DNA of 64,000 nt from Burkholderiales bacterium (GCA_947464185.1 CANHVY010000012.1:21265-85264), one strand, 5' to 3'. Shown: positions 51,021 to 59,833, numbered from the stretch's first letter. Made by a program: numbers and translations. Notes: generated by a model not told the origin, from the sequence alone.

Positions 51021-51932
51021 ATGGAGCAAACAAGGTCAGGACACAAGATCGGCCCCATGTCCAGTGATGGGCTGGGACATGACTCGGCAGACGAATCAGA
51101 GCTTCGCCCAGCTGACGGAACGGCTTCCACGGCGCCCGCCAGTGATGCCTCCGGTGGCCAGCGTTCGGTTCAATCGGTGGAGGTCGGTGGCCGTCTCTTG
51201 CTGGCCCTGGCCGACAGCCGTAGCGACCTCTCGCTCAAGGACCTGGCCGCGCGGGCGGGCCTGACGCCCTCGCGCGCGCACCCGTACCTGGTCAGCTTCA
51301 GCCGCCTGGGGCTGGTGGAGCAGCGCGCGGCCAGCGGCCGCTACGCGCTGGGGCCGGCCGCCTTGCAGATCGGTCTGGCCGCCCTGCACCAGCTGGACCC
51401 CATCCAGGCCGCCGCCCCGGTGGCTGAGGCGCTGGCCGGGCGAACGGGCCACGCGGTGGCGCTGGCCGTATGGGGCAACTTCGGGCCCACCGTGGTGCGC
51501 CTGATCGATGCGCGCCAGCCGCTGCACGTGATGCTGCGCGCAGGCAGCGTGATGTCGTTGACGGGCACGGCCACCGGCCGCGCCTTCGTGGCGGCGCTAC
51601 CGCTGGAGCGCCTGGAGCATGCCAGCCCGGCGGCGCTGGGCGAATCCCCCGGAGCACGCCCCTGGCAAGAGCGGCGAGAGGAGCTGCAGGCCATCGCGGA
51701 CGAATCCCGCGCCCACGGCGTGTCGCGTGCCGCCGGCCGCCCCATCCCAGGCGTCAACGCCTTCAGCGCCGCCGCCGTCGACCACGAAGGCGAGCCCGCC
51801 ATCGTCATTACCGCGCTCGACCACGAAGACCGCCTGGACAGCCGCTGGTCCTCCGCCACCGCGCGGGCGGTGAGGGACGCCGCGGCGCAGATCACGCAAC
51901 GGCTGGGGGGACAAGTCCGTCTGATAACCTGA
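51021..51932 (+). CDS. IclR-family regulator of the adjacent catabolic genes
   Basis: 303 residues. An unusual polar N-terminal stretch of about 50 residues precedes the winged helix (GGRLLLALADSRSDLSLKDL, RAGLTPSRAHPYLVSFSRLG). The C-terminal effector domain follows (GHAVALAVWGNFGPTVVRLI, RAAGRPIPGVNAFSAAAVDH). An internal ATG at 51057 would remove part of the polar stretch. It is divergent from the MBL-to-fahA gene set, the standard arrangement for an IclR regulator of aromatic breakdown. Confidence 0.88.
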   Translation: MEQTRSGHKIGPMSSDGLGHDSADESELRPADGTASTAPASDASGGQRSVQSVEVGGRLLLALADSRSDLSLKDLAARAGLTPSRAHPYLVSFSRLGLVEQRAASGRYALGPAALQIGLAALHQLDPIQAAAPVAEALAGRTGHAVALAVWGNFGPTVVRLIDARQPLHVMLRAGSVMSLTGTATGRAFVAALPLERLEHASPAALGESPGARPWQERREELQAIADESRAHGVSRAAGRPIPGVNAFSAAAVDHEGEPAIVITALDHEDRLDSRWSSATARAVRDAAAQITQRLGGQVRLIT

Positions 51933-51969
51933 CAGGCAGTTGTCCGCACAGGAACGTACAAGAGTGAAG

Positions 51970-52284
51970 ATGCCGGCACCAGACACCGCGCGGGTGACAG
52001 TGACCTTCAGCCGGGATACCGTTCTGGCAATGCGCTGCTACCTGGACGCGCAGGGCATGCGTGAAGGCGACTTGTCTGGGTTCATCGAGGAGGCGGTACG
52101 TTGGCGCATGTTTGACAGCGCGGTGCAGGCAGTGAAAGCCCGCAATGCTGACATCCCGCCAGAAGACCTTCAGGCTGCCATCGACGAGGCCTGCGCGGAT
52201 GGCCGGGCCATTGGAGACCTGGGTGGCCCGGCACCGCGCGTAGGCCTGGCGTCGCGGGGACGGCGTGAGCCCGCGTCGCGCTGA
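51970..52284 (+). CDS. Ribbon-helix-helix-like small protein
   Basis: 104 residues. The N-terminus (ARVTVTFSRDTVLAMRCYLD) followed by EGDLSGFIEEAVRWRMFDSA resembles the strand-helix-helix of CopG/ParD-type proteins. The C-terminus (EDLQAAIDEACADGRAIGDL) resembles antitoxin tails. No toxin gene follows; the next gene is an AraC regulator. An orphan antitoxin or small regulator. ATG at 51970, alternative GTG at 51964. Confidence 0.6.
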   Translation: MPAPDTARVTVTFSRDTVLAMRCYLDAQGMREGDLSGFIEEAVRWRMFDSAVQAVKARNADIPPEDLQAAIDEACADGRAIGDLGGPAPRVGLASRGRREPASR

Positions 52285-53020
52285 GCTGATGCCCTGGTCC
52301 GGCGAATTCGCGTTCTTCGATGCCGGCGTCCTGTTCCGCGGCCAGGCCGCAGACAACCGCCAGCACCGTCATGCCACCGTCCAGCTCACGGTCGGCCTGG
52401 GTGGGCCGGTGACGTTGCGGCTGGGCGGACCAGCGTCCGAACTGGTGTCCGGCCCCGCCTGGATCGTGCGGCCCGAAGTGCCCCACGCCCTGCTGCCGGG
52501 CCCGCGGGTGCTGCTGGCGCTGATCGAGCCGCAGACCCGGCTTGCGCGCCACCTGCTTGGCGCCGTCGCGCCGGCCGGAGTCGCCGAACTGCCGGCCTCC
52601 CTCCGGGCCCGTATCGATGCCACTGGCCCCCTGGCCGGCTGCCTGGACGCCCTGCGTCCGGCACCCAATGCCGAACCGCCCACCGACGAGCGCCTGGATA
52701 TCGCGTTGCGCTTCATTGCCCAGGGCAAGGGGCCGCGCCTGGTCGAGCGCGCCGCGGCCGCCTGCGGCCTGTCAGTCTCGCGCCTGCGCGCGCTGGCGCA
52801 GACACGGATCGAGGTGCCTCCCGCGCGCTGGCTGATGCTGCGCAGGCTGCAGTGCGCGAGCCGCAGCCTGGCCCGCGGGGCGTCACTGGCCGAAGCGGCG
52901 CTGGACGCGGGCTTTGCCGACCAGGCGCACCTGAGCCGCAGCATGCGGCGTGTCTTCGGCGTGACGCCGGCCACGGTGGCGGCGCTGATTGGCGGTGGTC
53001 GCGCAGGCTCGCGGCCCTGA
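52265..53020 (+). CDS. AraC-family regulator
   Basis: 251 residues (GTG start at 52265 with GGGGA upstream; ATG at 52289 is an alternative). The N-terminal half is a cupin-like ligand region (QHRHATVQLTVGLGGPVTLR, WIVRPEVPHALLPGPRVLLA). The C-terminal AraC DNA-binding domain has RLVERAAAACGLSVSRLRAL and the second helix-turn-helix SLAEAALDAGFADQAHLSRS, then MRRVFGVTPATVAAL. It lies directly upstream of the DUF3703-MBL fusion gene, which it may regulate. Confidence 0.85.
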   Translation: MSPRRAELMPWSGEFAFFDAGVLFRGQAADNRQHRHATVQLTVGLGGPVTLRLGGPASELVSGPAWIVRPEVPHALLPGPRVLLALIEPQTRLARHLLGAVAPAGVAELPASLRARIDATGPLAGCLDALRPAPNAEPPTDERLDIALRFIAQGKGPRLVERAAAACGLSVSRLRALAQTRIEVPPARWLMLRRLQCASRSLARGASLAEAALDAGFADQAHLSRSMRRVFGVTPATVAALIGGGRAGSRP

Positions 53021-53133
53021 GGGCGAGCTGTCGGTCACAGTGGGCTTTTCCACGAGGCAGGCGATTCGTTCAAGACCGCAGGCCGCGCGCACGGGAACAT
53101 CGGACGCTAATTTCCACCACGGAGTCTGTCGCG

Positions 53134-54477
53134 ATGAACCCCTCGCTTGCCACCGCCTTTGGCCATGAGATGGCCGCTGCCCGCGCCGCTTGGCGCGCGG
53201 GTGACCCCGACGCCAGCTTCCACTACCTGGAGCGTGCCCACATCCTCGGCCAGCGCCACTTCTGGCCGCACGTGCTGACGCACCTGTGGATGCTGCGCGT
53301 GGGCTGGCGGCGCCGGGATGGCCGCGAGATCTTCGGGCAGATCGTGCGCCTGTTCGCCACGCTGCCCGGCGCACTGCTGGGCTGGGTGCCCGCTGGCAAC
53401 ACCGGTGGAGCCAACGTCTCGGCGCTGCGCCCGATGCCGATGCCGCCGGAGTTCGCGCACCACTTCGCGGGCTACAGCATGCGGCGCAGCGTGACCAGGC
53501 GCCTGGCGGTGCTCGTGATCGTCGGCGTGCTGGCGCTGGCCGGCCTCGTCGGCGCGATGGAGTGGCGTCGGGCCGCGCTCGATCGGGACCTGAAGTCCGG
53601 CGCCACCGGGCGCGCCGCGCCGCGCGTGGCGGATCTCGGCAGCACGCGCCGCCTGGAGATCGTCCCGCTCATGAACTGGCATGCCGCGTCGCCCGACCTG
53701 AAGACCGAGCCCGGCGTGGCCTACCTGGTGCGCACCGACCACGCGACCGTCCTGTTCGACCTGGGCTACAACGCCCGCGGTGACGCCACCCCGCCGCTGC
53801 TGCACAACATGGCGCGCCTGGGCGTGTCGATGTCCGAGGTGGACGCGGTGTTCATCAGCCACCGCCACCGCGATCACGTCGGCGGCGCCGCGGCCGAGCG
53901 CACAGGGGCGATCACGTTCGGCGACCAGCGCCCCGATCTGGCCGGCAAGGCGCTGCTGAGCCCGGCAGCGGTGAGCTACCCGGGCGCCCGAACGATGGTG
54001 ATACACAGTCCCCGCAAGCTCTTCGAGGGCATGGCCACCACTGGGCCGATCGCCCGCAGTTTGTTCATGGGCCCGGTCGACGAACAGGCACTGGTGGTTA
54101 ACGTGGCAGGGCGCGGGCTGGTGGTGATCGTCGGTTGCGGTCACCAGACGGTGCCCCGCTTGCTCGATCGCCTGGCCGGCGCCTTTTCCGAGCCGCTGTA
54201 CGGCGTGGTCGGCGACTTCCACTACCCCGTGCCCGAAGGGCGCCTGCGGATCGCGGGTCTCGATGCGCAGCGCCTGTTCGCCTCAGGAGACGGGCTCTTC
54301 AAGCCGATCACGATGTCCGATGCCCAGGCCGAGTTGATGCTGCTGGACGGCCTGGGCCTGATCGCGCTCGGCGGCCACGACACGAGTGACGAAGTGATCG
54401 CGTGGGCAGCGGCGCGCTTCGGCGAACGCTTCCGACGCGTCGCGGTGGGGCAGGCTATCGTCATCCAGGGGGAGTGA
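53134..54477 (+). CDS. Fusion: DUF3703 domain, membrane helix and metallo-beta-lactamase domain
   Basis: 447 residues. Residues ~5-120 match the DUF3703 family (AARAAWRAGDPDASFHYLER, AHILGQRHFWPHVLTHLWML, GNTGGANVSALRPMPMP), which normally is a whole protein of that size. One membrane helix follows (RRLAVLVIVGVLALAGLVGA), then a metallo-beta-lactamase domain with an intact metal motif (ISHRHRDHVGGAAAE) and later ligands in GCGHQTV and GDFHYPVP. This places the hydrolase on one side of the membrane and DUF3703 on the other. Substrate unknown. It is probably regulated by the AraC gene upstream. Confidence 0.8.
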   Translation: MNPSLATAFGHEMAAARAAWRAGDPDASFHYLERAHILGQRHFWPHVLTHLWMLRVGWRRRDGREIFGQIVRLFATLPGALLGWVPAGNTGGANVSALRPMPMPPEFAHHFAGYSMRRSVTRRLAVLVIVGVLALAGLVGAMEWRRAALDRDLKSGATGRAAPRVADLGSTRRLEIVPLMNWHAASPDLKTEPGVAYLVRTDHATVLFDLGYNARGDATPPLLHNMARLGVSMSEVDAVFISHRHRDHVGGAAAERTGAITFGDQRPDLAGKALLSPAAVSYPGARTMVIHSPRKLFEGMATTGPIARSLFMGPVDEQALVVNVAGRGLVVIVGCGHQTVPRLLDRLAGAFSEPLYGVVGDFHYPVPEGRLRIAGLDAQRLFASGDGLFKPITMSDAQAELMLLDGLGLIALGGHDTSDEVIAWAAARFGERFRRVAVGQAIVIQGE

Positions 54478-54550
54478 GATCGCAGTTGTGGCGACGCTCA
54501 AGTTCGCCAGGCGCACCTGGGCCTCAGCCTGCGGCGTGCCCCGGGGGCCC

Positions 54551-54961
54551 TCAGCCCGGTGTGATCAAGGCGATGGTCTTGCGGCCATGCCGCCGGTAGA
54601 TGCGGAAGTCGCCGTCTAGCGTCAGGACGCGCGATGGTTCGTACAGTTCGGCCAGGCGGATGAGGCACGCGTCGGCCAGGGAGGCCGGCACGTTGTCGTA
54701 GCGTTCGAACAAGGCGCGAACGGGTGTGGTCTCATCCTGAAGACTCATCGCTACCTGCACCGCCCCGCGTTCGATCATCATCAGAGCCTTGGACGGATCG
54801 AAACCACCCCTGGCCAGCAGAAAGCAGGTTTCGGCCACCACGGCCTCACAGGTCAAGAAGGGGCCGGGATGGCTTGCGAATTGCGTGCGTGCCCAGGCGT
54901 GATGGTTGTCGTCACGACACATCAGCGCCACCCAGGGGCCGGTGTCGAGCAGGATCTTCAT
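54551..54961 (-). CDS. vapC: PIN-domain toxin (VapC-like)
   Basis: 136 residues. PIN acidic sites: ILLDTGPWVALM at the N-terminus, CEAVVAETCFLLA, then VPASLADACLIRLAELY and VLTLDGDFRIY. Probable Mg-dependent RNase toxin. A ribbon-helix-helix gene lies 46 bases upstream on the same strand and is the presumed antitoxin. ATG at 54961; a GTG directly before is also possible. Confidence 0.83.
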   Translation of the reverse strand: MKILLDTGPWVALMCRDDNHHAWARTQFASHPGPFLTCEAVVAETCFLLARGGFDPSKALMMIERGAVQVAMSLQDETTPVRALFERYDNVPASLADACLIRLAELYEPSRVLTLDGDFRIYRRHGRKTIALITPG

Positions 54962-55007
54962 CACCCGATGTGCTGCCCAGCGGCTTCAGTGCAGGTTCGA
55001 AGCGGCG

Positions 55008-55256
55008 TCAGATGCGGCCGAAGCCGGCGAGGTGCTCAGGGTTGGACGAAAGATCCTGTGGGCCTCCAGCGAAGCAGCCGACAAGATCTCCCACGCGGTC
55101 CAGTGCGGAGACAAACGGCCGTTCCAGCTCGCGCTCCCGCAGGTAGAGGTCCAACGCCCGGCGAACCAACTCCGATTTGTTGATGTGCGTCCGCTCGCTG
55201 GCCTGAGCGAGCGCCTCGTCCAGACTGGGCGGAATCTTGACAGTCAGCGTGTTCAT
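55008..55256 (-). CDS. Ribbon-helix-helix antitoxin
   Basis: 82 residues with a clear N-terminal ribbon-helix-helix (MNTLTVKIPPSLDEALAQAS, INKSELVRRALDLYLRERE) and a C-terminal tail (DLSSNPEHLAGFGRI) typical of VapB/CopG antitoxins. It precedes the VapC-like gene at 54551-54961. Confidence 0.8.
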   Translation of the reverse strand: MNTLTVKIPPSLDEALAQASERTHINKSELVRRALDLYLRERELERPFVSALDRVGDLVGCFAGGPQDLSSNPEHLAGFGRI

Positions 55257-55331
55257 GAGGGCGAATCATACCGTCGGGCAGGCGGTAACACCATGCATTC
55301 GGCAAGCCGTGCACGGCAGGCCTTGGCACGC

Positions 55332-55730
55332 TCACAGTGACCACTCTTCGACAGCCAGCCCCGGCACGCGCAGAAACTCGCGGGCATTGTTCGTGACGAG
55401 CACCGCATCTTCAGCCAGCGCGTGGGCGGCGATCAGCAAGTCCATGTTGCCGATGGTCTGGCCCTTACGCTCCAGTTCGGCGCGCACCTGTGCGTAGTGG
55501 TGGCCTGCGTGGGCGGGCCAGACGCGGATCTCGAACCCTGCCAGCCAGGATTCGACAGCGGCCTGGAACCGCGCTGACTGCAACTTTTGAGCACCGAACC
55601 GCAGTTCGGCCGCCACGATGGCCGATAGCCAGACCTCTGCCCGCTCCAGGCGGCTGAAGCGCTCCAGCATGCCGGGCGGGTGCCGGCGCAGCACGTAGCT
55701 GCAGATGTTGGTGTCGAGCATGCGCCTCAT
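55332..55730 (-). CDS. vapC: VapC toxin (type II toxin-antitoxin)
   Basis: 132-residue PIN protein close to VapC/MvpA: RRMLDTNICSYVLRRHP, LSAIVAAELRFGAQKL, GNMDLLIAAHALAEDAVLVT and TNNAREFLRVPGL. It acts as an RNase (family members cut initiator tRNA). It starts seven bases after the antitoxin stop. Confidence 0.9.
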   Translation of the reverse strand: MRRMLDTNICSYVLRRHPPGMLERFSRLERAEVWLSAIVAAELRFGAQKLQSARFQAAVESWLAGFEIRVWPAHAGHHYAQVRAELERKGQTIGNMDLLIAAHALAEDAVLVTNNAREFLRVPGLAVEEWSL

Positions 55731-55736
55731 GGGCGT

Positions 55737-55988
55737 TCAGCTCCAATCTCTCTCCTGTGGTGGCGTGTCCGTCCTGCCCGACAGAAACTCCTCGGGCAGC
55801 GGGTCATGGGTGGCGTAGAAGTCCTGAAGCCAGGAACTCAGCGAGTCTTGTGAGGGCTCGGGTTGAATCAGCAGGGCCTGTCCCAGTTGTTCGATCCGAA
55901 CGTCCTGAGCCTCAAGGCGGAAGCGCGCCGGCAACCTGATGGCCCGGCTGCGGCCGCTCATGAATATCTTGGTGGTGGCGCTGGTCAT
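55737..55988 (-). CDS. vapB: VapB antitoxin (AbrB-type)
   Basis: 83 residues. The swapped-hairpin N-terminus (TTKIFMSGRSRAIRLPARFR) is typical of VapB/MvpT. The C-terminal tail (FYATHDPLPEEFLSGRTD) binds the toxin. The ATG at 55988 has AGGA upstream; an ATG at 56009 is in frame. Upstream, GTCATATGAC (56005-56014) inside GGTGT...ACACC is a plausible autoregulatory site. Confidence 0.87.
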   Translation of the reverse strand: MTSATTKIFMSGRSRAIRLPARFRLEAQDVRIEQLGQALLIQPEPSQDSLSSWLQDFYATHDPLPEEFLSGRTDTPPQERDWS

Positions 55989-56086
55989 TGCGGGCATCCT
56001 GGGTGTCATATGACGGTGAGATATTACACCGACCATTCTCCCAGCAGACCCCACAACCGTGCCCGTCGACGACGGCCCCCAATGGT

Positions 56087-56629
56087 TCAGTTCGCCGCCA
56101 TCCCTGCGCCTGGCAACTGCCAGCCCGCCGTGCCCAGCGCGGGCACCTGAAGGTGCAAGGTCGTGGCCACGGCGGCGGCTTCGGCGCGTTCGAGCGACTC
56201 ACGCTGAATGCCCCTGCGCACCACATCCGCCAGACCGCCCAGTTGGCTGGCGCAGGCGTCGATGAGGTCGTCGAAGGACACGATGCCCGCCAGATGGCCC
56301 TGGTCGTCGCGCACCAGCAGCCGGCGCACGCCCGCCGAGCGCATCAGGTCGATGCCCTGAGAAAGATCGGTGTCTTCGCTGGCGCTGACCAGACTCCCAT
56401 CGACCAGCGCGCCCACGCTTTGCTGCGGCGCCATGCCGCCGTCGGCCAGCACGGCCAGGGCCAGGTCGCGGTCGGTCACCAGGCCCACGACGCGCCGGCC
56501 CTCGGGTGTGTCGTCGGTGACCACGAGCGCGCCCACGTGCTGGTCGCGCATCTGGTGGGCCGCCCTTTGCAGGGAGTCATGGCGGTCCACGGTGATGACG
56601 TGCCGTTGACAAAGACTTCCGAGGTTCAT
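56087..56629 (-). CDS. CBS-domain protein
   Basis: 180 residues with two CBS motifs: residues ~8-65 (VITVDRHDSLQRAAHQM ... VVGLVTDRDLALAV) and ~75-130 (LVSASEDTDLSQGIDLMRSA ... LAGIVSFDDLIDA). The pair makes a Bateman module that binds adenosine nucleotides. No enzyme domain is attached. The C-terminal 45 residues are helical. A ribosome site AAGGATC precedes the ATG. Confidence 0.88.
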   Translation of the reverse strand: MNLGSLCQRHVITVDRHDSLQRAAHQMRDQHVGALVVTDDTPEGRRVVGLVTDRDLALAVLADGGMAPQQSVGALVDGSLVSASEDTDLSQGIDLMRSAGVRRLLVRDDQGHLAGIVSFDDLIDACASQLGGLADVVRRGIQRESLERAEAAAVATTLHLQVPALGTAGWQLPGAGMAAN

Positions 56630-56672
56630 GACAGATCCTTGTGGGGTTGGAAGGGCGCCGGCGCTGCGCGAT

Positions 56673-57155
56673 TCAGGGCGCGACGCGCCAGCTTCCGTCC
56701 TGCTGCCGACAGGCCTGGCCGTAGACCCGCTCCGGTCGTCCGGCGACGGTGGCGTCCACGGTGTATTCGCGGCAGGGGCCTTCTGCCGTCTGGCGCGTAC
56801 GTGTGGGGGTGACGGTGTACTGCGCACCGGTGTCCGGATTGCGCCAGGAACTGGAGCGGCCGGTGCTCACCGTCTCCAGGGCCTGGGCGGTTCGCAGCCG
56901 GTCGGTCTGGTCCATGGATCGGCCGACGTTGCCGCCGATGCTGGCGCCGATCAGCGTGCCGATGACCGTGGCTGCGGTGCGTCCGCTGCCCTGGCCCACC
57001 TGTGAGCCCAGCACCCCGCCCAGCAGGCCGCCGATCACCGTGCCGGATTGCTGCTGGCTGGGGGGCGATTCGCAGGCGGTCAGTGCGAGCACCAGCGCGG
57101 CGACGAGCATCGTGCCGAGGCGGCGGGGCAGGAGAACGGTCGGGTTCAGGCGCAT
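56673..57155 (-). CDS. Outer-membrane lipoprotein with glycine zipper
   Basis: 160 residues with a lipobox (ALVLALTACESPP) and a glycine-zipper segment (GGLLGGVLGSQVGQGSGRTA, IGASIGGNVGRSMDQTDRLR). The C-terminal region (SSWRNPDTGAQYTVTPTRTR, REYTVDATVAGRPERVYGQA) resembles rickettsial 17-kDa surface antigens. Structural lipoprotein of unknown exact role. Confidence 0.83.
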   Translation of the reverse strand: MRLNPTVLLPRRLGTMLVAALVLALTACESPPSQQQSGTVIGGLLGGVLGSQVGQGSGRTAATVIGTLIGASIGGNVGRSMDQTDRLRTAQALETVSTGRSSSWRNPDTGAQYTVTPTRTRQTAEGPCREYTVDATVAGRPERVYGQACRQQDGSWRVAP

Positions 57156-57235
57156 GACAATTTCCACTGGAACTTGGCCGGAAGCGGCCATTTGCCGATG
57201 ATCCGGGCCCTGCGGCGGTTGGCGGCTGAGCCCGC

Positions 57236-59797
57236 TCAAGGTTCACGGGTGGGCCGCCGGGGACGGTGTCGAACCCGTTGCCTGTGCCCTGGAGGCCGGC
57301 TGGCGGCCCGGCCCTGCGCTGCGCTGCTCCAGGCCTGGCGCAGCATGGACAACTCCACCAGCCGCGAGGCCACGAGGTGGTTGACGGTGCCGGGCGGCAC
57401 CTCGCCCTTGGCGTTGGGCGCCCCGGCCGGCACGCCGGTCAGCAGCTCGATGGCCTGGTCCACGTCGTCCACCGCATGCACGTGGAAGCGGCCCTGCGCC
57501 ACGGCCTGCACCACCTCATCGCGCAGCATCAGGTGCTGCACGTTGGCGCGCGGGATCAGCACGCCCTGGCGTCCGTCCAGGCCGCGCTGGCGGCACAGGT
57601 CGAAGAAGCCCTCGATTTTCTCGTTCACCCCGCCGATGGCCTGCACCCGCCCGAACTGGTTGATCGAGCCGGTGATCGCCAGCCCCTGGTGCACCGGCAC
57701 AAAGGCCAGCGCCGACAGCAGCGCGCACAGTTCGGCCAGCGAGGCGCTGTCGCCTTCCACCGGGCCGTAGCTCTGTTCGAAAACGAGGCTGGCTGCCAGC
57801 GACAGCGGCAGTTCCTGGGCGTAGCGCGCGCCCAGAAACGCCGCCAGGATCATCACGCCCTTGGCATGCAGGGGGCCACCCAGCGTGGACTCGCGTTCGA
57901 TGTCCACCAACTCACCGTCGCCCAGCCGCGTGGTGGCGGTGATCCGCACGGGATAGGCGAAGCGGAACTCGCCCCACTGGGCCACCACCAAGCCGTTGAC
58001 CTGGCCGATGTGTTCTCCTTCGGTGGACACCAGCAGCGTGCCGCGCAGCAGTTCGTCGTGCACGCTGTCGCGCAGGCGGTCGTTGCGGCGTACACGTGCG
58101 GCCTGCGCAGCGGTGACGTCCGCACGGTCGATCACGGCGCGGCCCTCGCGTGCGGCCTGGGCGTCGGCCTCGTGCAGCAGATCGCCCAGGGTTCGGGTGT
58201 GGGTGCTGAGCCTGGCGCCGTCGTCGGCCAGCCGCGCGGCGTGATCCACCAGGCAAGCCACCGCATCGCGCGTCAGCGGCCGCAGGCCCTGCTCACGTGC
58301 GGTGGCGCCCAGCCATCGGGCCAGTGCCTCGGAGGACTCGGCGTGCCGGGGCACTTCCTCCTCGAAGTCAGCCACCACCTTGAACAGGTTGTCGAACTCC
58401 GGGTCCAGGGCCTGCAGCAGGTGGTGGAGCTGCCGATCTCCGAACAGCACGATCTTCAGGTCCAGCGGCACCGGTTCGGGCTCCAGGGGCAAGGTGTTGA
58501 CCCAGCCCAGCGCCTGCGGCATCGACTCGATGACCACCCGAGCAGACTTCAGCGCACGCTTCAGGCCCTCCCAGCTCAGCGGCTCGCTCAGCACCTTTGC
58601 TGCGTCCAGCATCAGCACGCCGCCATTGGCGCGGTGAAGCGAGCCGGCGCGGATCAGCGTGAAGTTCGTCAGCAGCGTGCCCATGTGCGCCACGTGGTCG
58701 ATGCGCCCCACCAGGTTGGCATAGGTGGGGTGGTCGTCCAGCAGCACGGGCGCGCCGCGGGGTGGGGCGGTCGGCTCGGTCTGCATGCTGGAGGTTTCGC
58801 CTCCCTGTGGGGGCTGCCCGCTCGCATCTCCCACCAGCAGGTTGACCTGGTAGCGGTGCAGCGCCAGGCTGCCCGCCAGCGCGCCGTCCTCCTCCTCTTC
58901 GGTGCCGGCTTGCTCACGCAGCTGCTCGCCAGACTCGATGATGTCGCGGCGCACTTCGTCCAGGAACTCCTTGACCTGCGGGTGTTGGGCGAAGTCAGCC
59001 TTGAGTTCGTCCACCAGGTGGCCTGCGGCCATGGCCATCGCGTCGCGCGTGGCCTCGCGGATGCGCTGCTGCATCTCGCGCCGCTGGCGTGGCAGTTCGT
59101 GCAGCACCTGCTTCAGGCGCTCGCTCAAGGTGCCGATCACCCCGGCCAGGCGTTCACGCTCCTGCGCGCCCAGTTGCTCGAAGCGTTCAGCCGGCAGCGG
59201 CTGGCCCTTCTCCATGGGCGCGAACGCGAAGCCCTGGGGCGTGCGGATCAGCGCCACGCCCTGGGCCACGGCGCTTTCTCCCAGGGTCTGCAGCGCGCCG
59301 TCTTCGCGCTCCTTGGCTTCTTTCTGGATGGCGTCCAGGCGCGAGCGGTACACATCGCTTTCCAGCGCCGAAGACACGGCCTTGGACAACTCGACCACGA
59401 AGCGCTGCATGGCCTGGCGCAGCCTGCGCCCCTGGCCTGGTGGCAGGCTCAGCACGCGGGGGCGGTTGGCATCGGCAAAGTTGTAGAGGTAGCACCAGTC
59501 CGGCGGTGCGGGCTGGGTGGCCGCATGCCGCTGCAGCAGGCGCCGCACAAAGCCGTGGTGGTCCATGGCCGGCTCACCGGCCACAAACAGGTGGTAGCCC
59601 GGGCCGCGCACGGCCAGAGCCAGATGGATGGCGTCCACCGCGCGGGTCTGGCCGAAGGGCGTATCGCCATCGGGCAGGTCGGCGGTGGTGTCGAAAACGA
59701 ACGCGGCGGGGTCGCAGCGGGTGGCGAGCTGGGCCGCCTGCAACGCGCAGGCCGCTGGGCCTGCGGCGTTCAAGGGGTGGGCGTCAGCCAGGGCCAA
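57236..59797 (-). CDS. Lon-like protease with degenerate ATP-binding loop
   Basis: 853 residues of the AAA_32/Lon-type family. The C-terminal Lon protease domain is intact: the catalytic serine is in GPVEGDSASLAELCALLSAL, the lysine in GGVNEKIEGFFDLC. The N-terminal AAA part has GGVLMLDAAKVLSEPLSWEG in the Walker B region. Where a P-loop is expected, GYHLFVAGEPAMDHHGFVRR lacks the GxxxxGK(S/T) pattern. A coiled region lies between. The start is a TTG at 59797 with GAGGG upstream; no ATG is near. It is 36 bases from the Hsp20 gene. Confidence 0.85.
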   Translation of the reverse strand: MALADAHPLNAAGPAACALQAAQLATRCDPAAFVFDTTADLPDGDTPFGQTRAVDAIHLALAVRGPGYHLFVAGEPAMDHHGFVRRLLQRHAATQPAPPDWCYLYNFADANRPRVLSLPPGQGRRLRQAMQRFVVELSKAVSSALESDVYRSRLDAIQKEAKEREDGALQTLGESAVAQGVALIRTPQGFAFAPMEKGQPLPAERFEQLGAQERERLAGVIGTLSERLKQVLHELPRQRREMQQRIREATRDAMAMAAGHLVDELKADFAQHPQVKEFLDEVRRDIIESGEQLREQAGTEEEEDGALAGSLALHRYQVNLLVGDASGQPPQGGETSSMQTEPTAPPRGAPVLLDDHPTYANLVGRIDHVAHMGTLLTNFTLIRAGSLHRANGGVLMLDAAKVLSEPLSWEGLKRALKSARVVIESMPQALGWVNTLPLEPEPVPLDLKIVLFGDRQLHHLLQALDPEFDNLFKVVADFEEEVPRHAESSEALARWLGATAREQGLRPLTRDAVACLVDHAARLADDGARLSTHTRTLGDLLHEADAQAAREGRAVIDRADVTAAQAARVRRNDRLRDSVHDELLRGTLLVSTEGEHIGQVNGLVVAQWGEFRFAYPVRITATTRLGDGELVDIERESTLGGPLHAKGVMILAAFLGARYAQELPLSLAASLVFEQSYGPVEGDSASLAELCALLSALAFVPVHQGLAITGSINQFGRVQAIGGVNEKIEGFFDLCRQRGLDGRQGVLIPRANVQHLMLRDEVVQAVAQGRFHVHAVDDVDQAIELLTGVPAGAPNAKGEVPPGTVNHLVASRLVELSMLRQAWSSAAQGRAASRPPGHRQRVRHRPRRPTREP

Positions 59798-59833
59798 GAG
59801 CCCTCACGACACCCGTTGCAGCAACGCTCCGGT

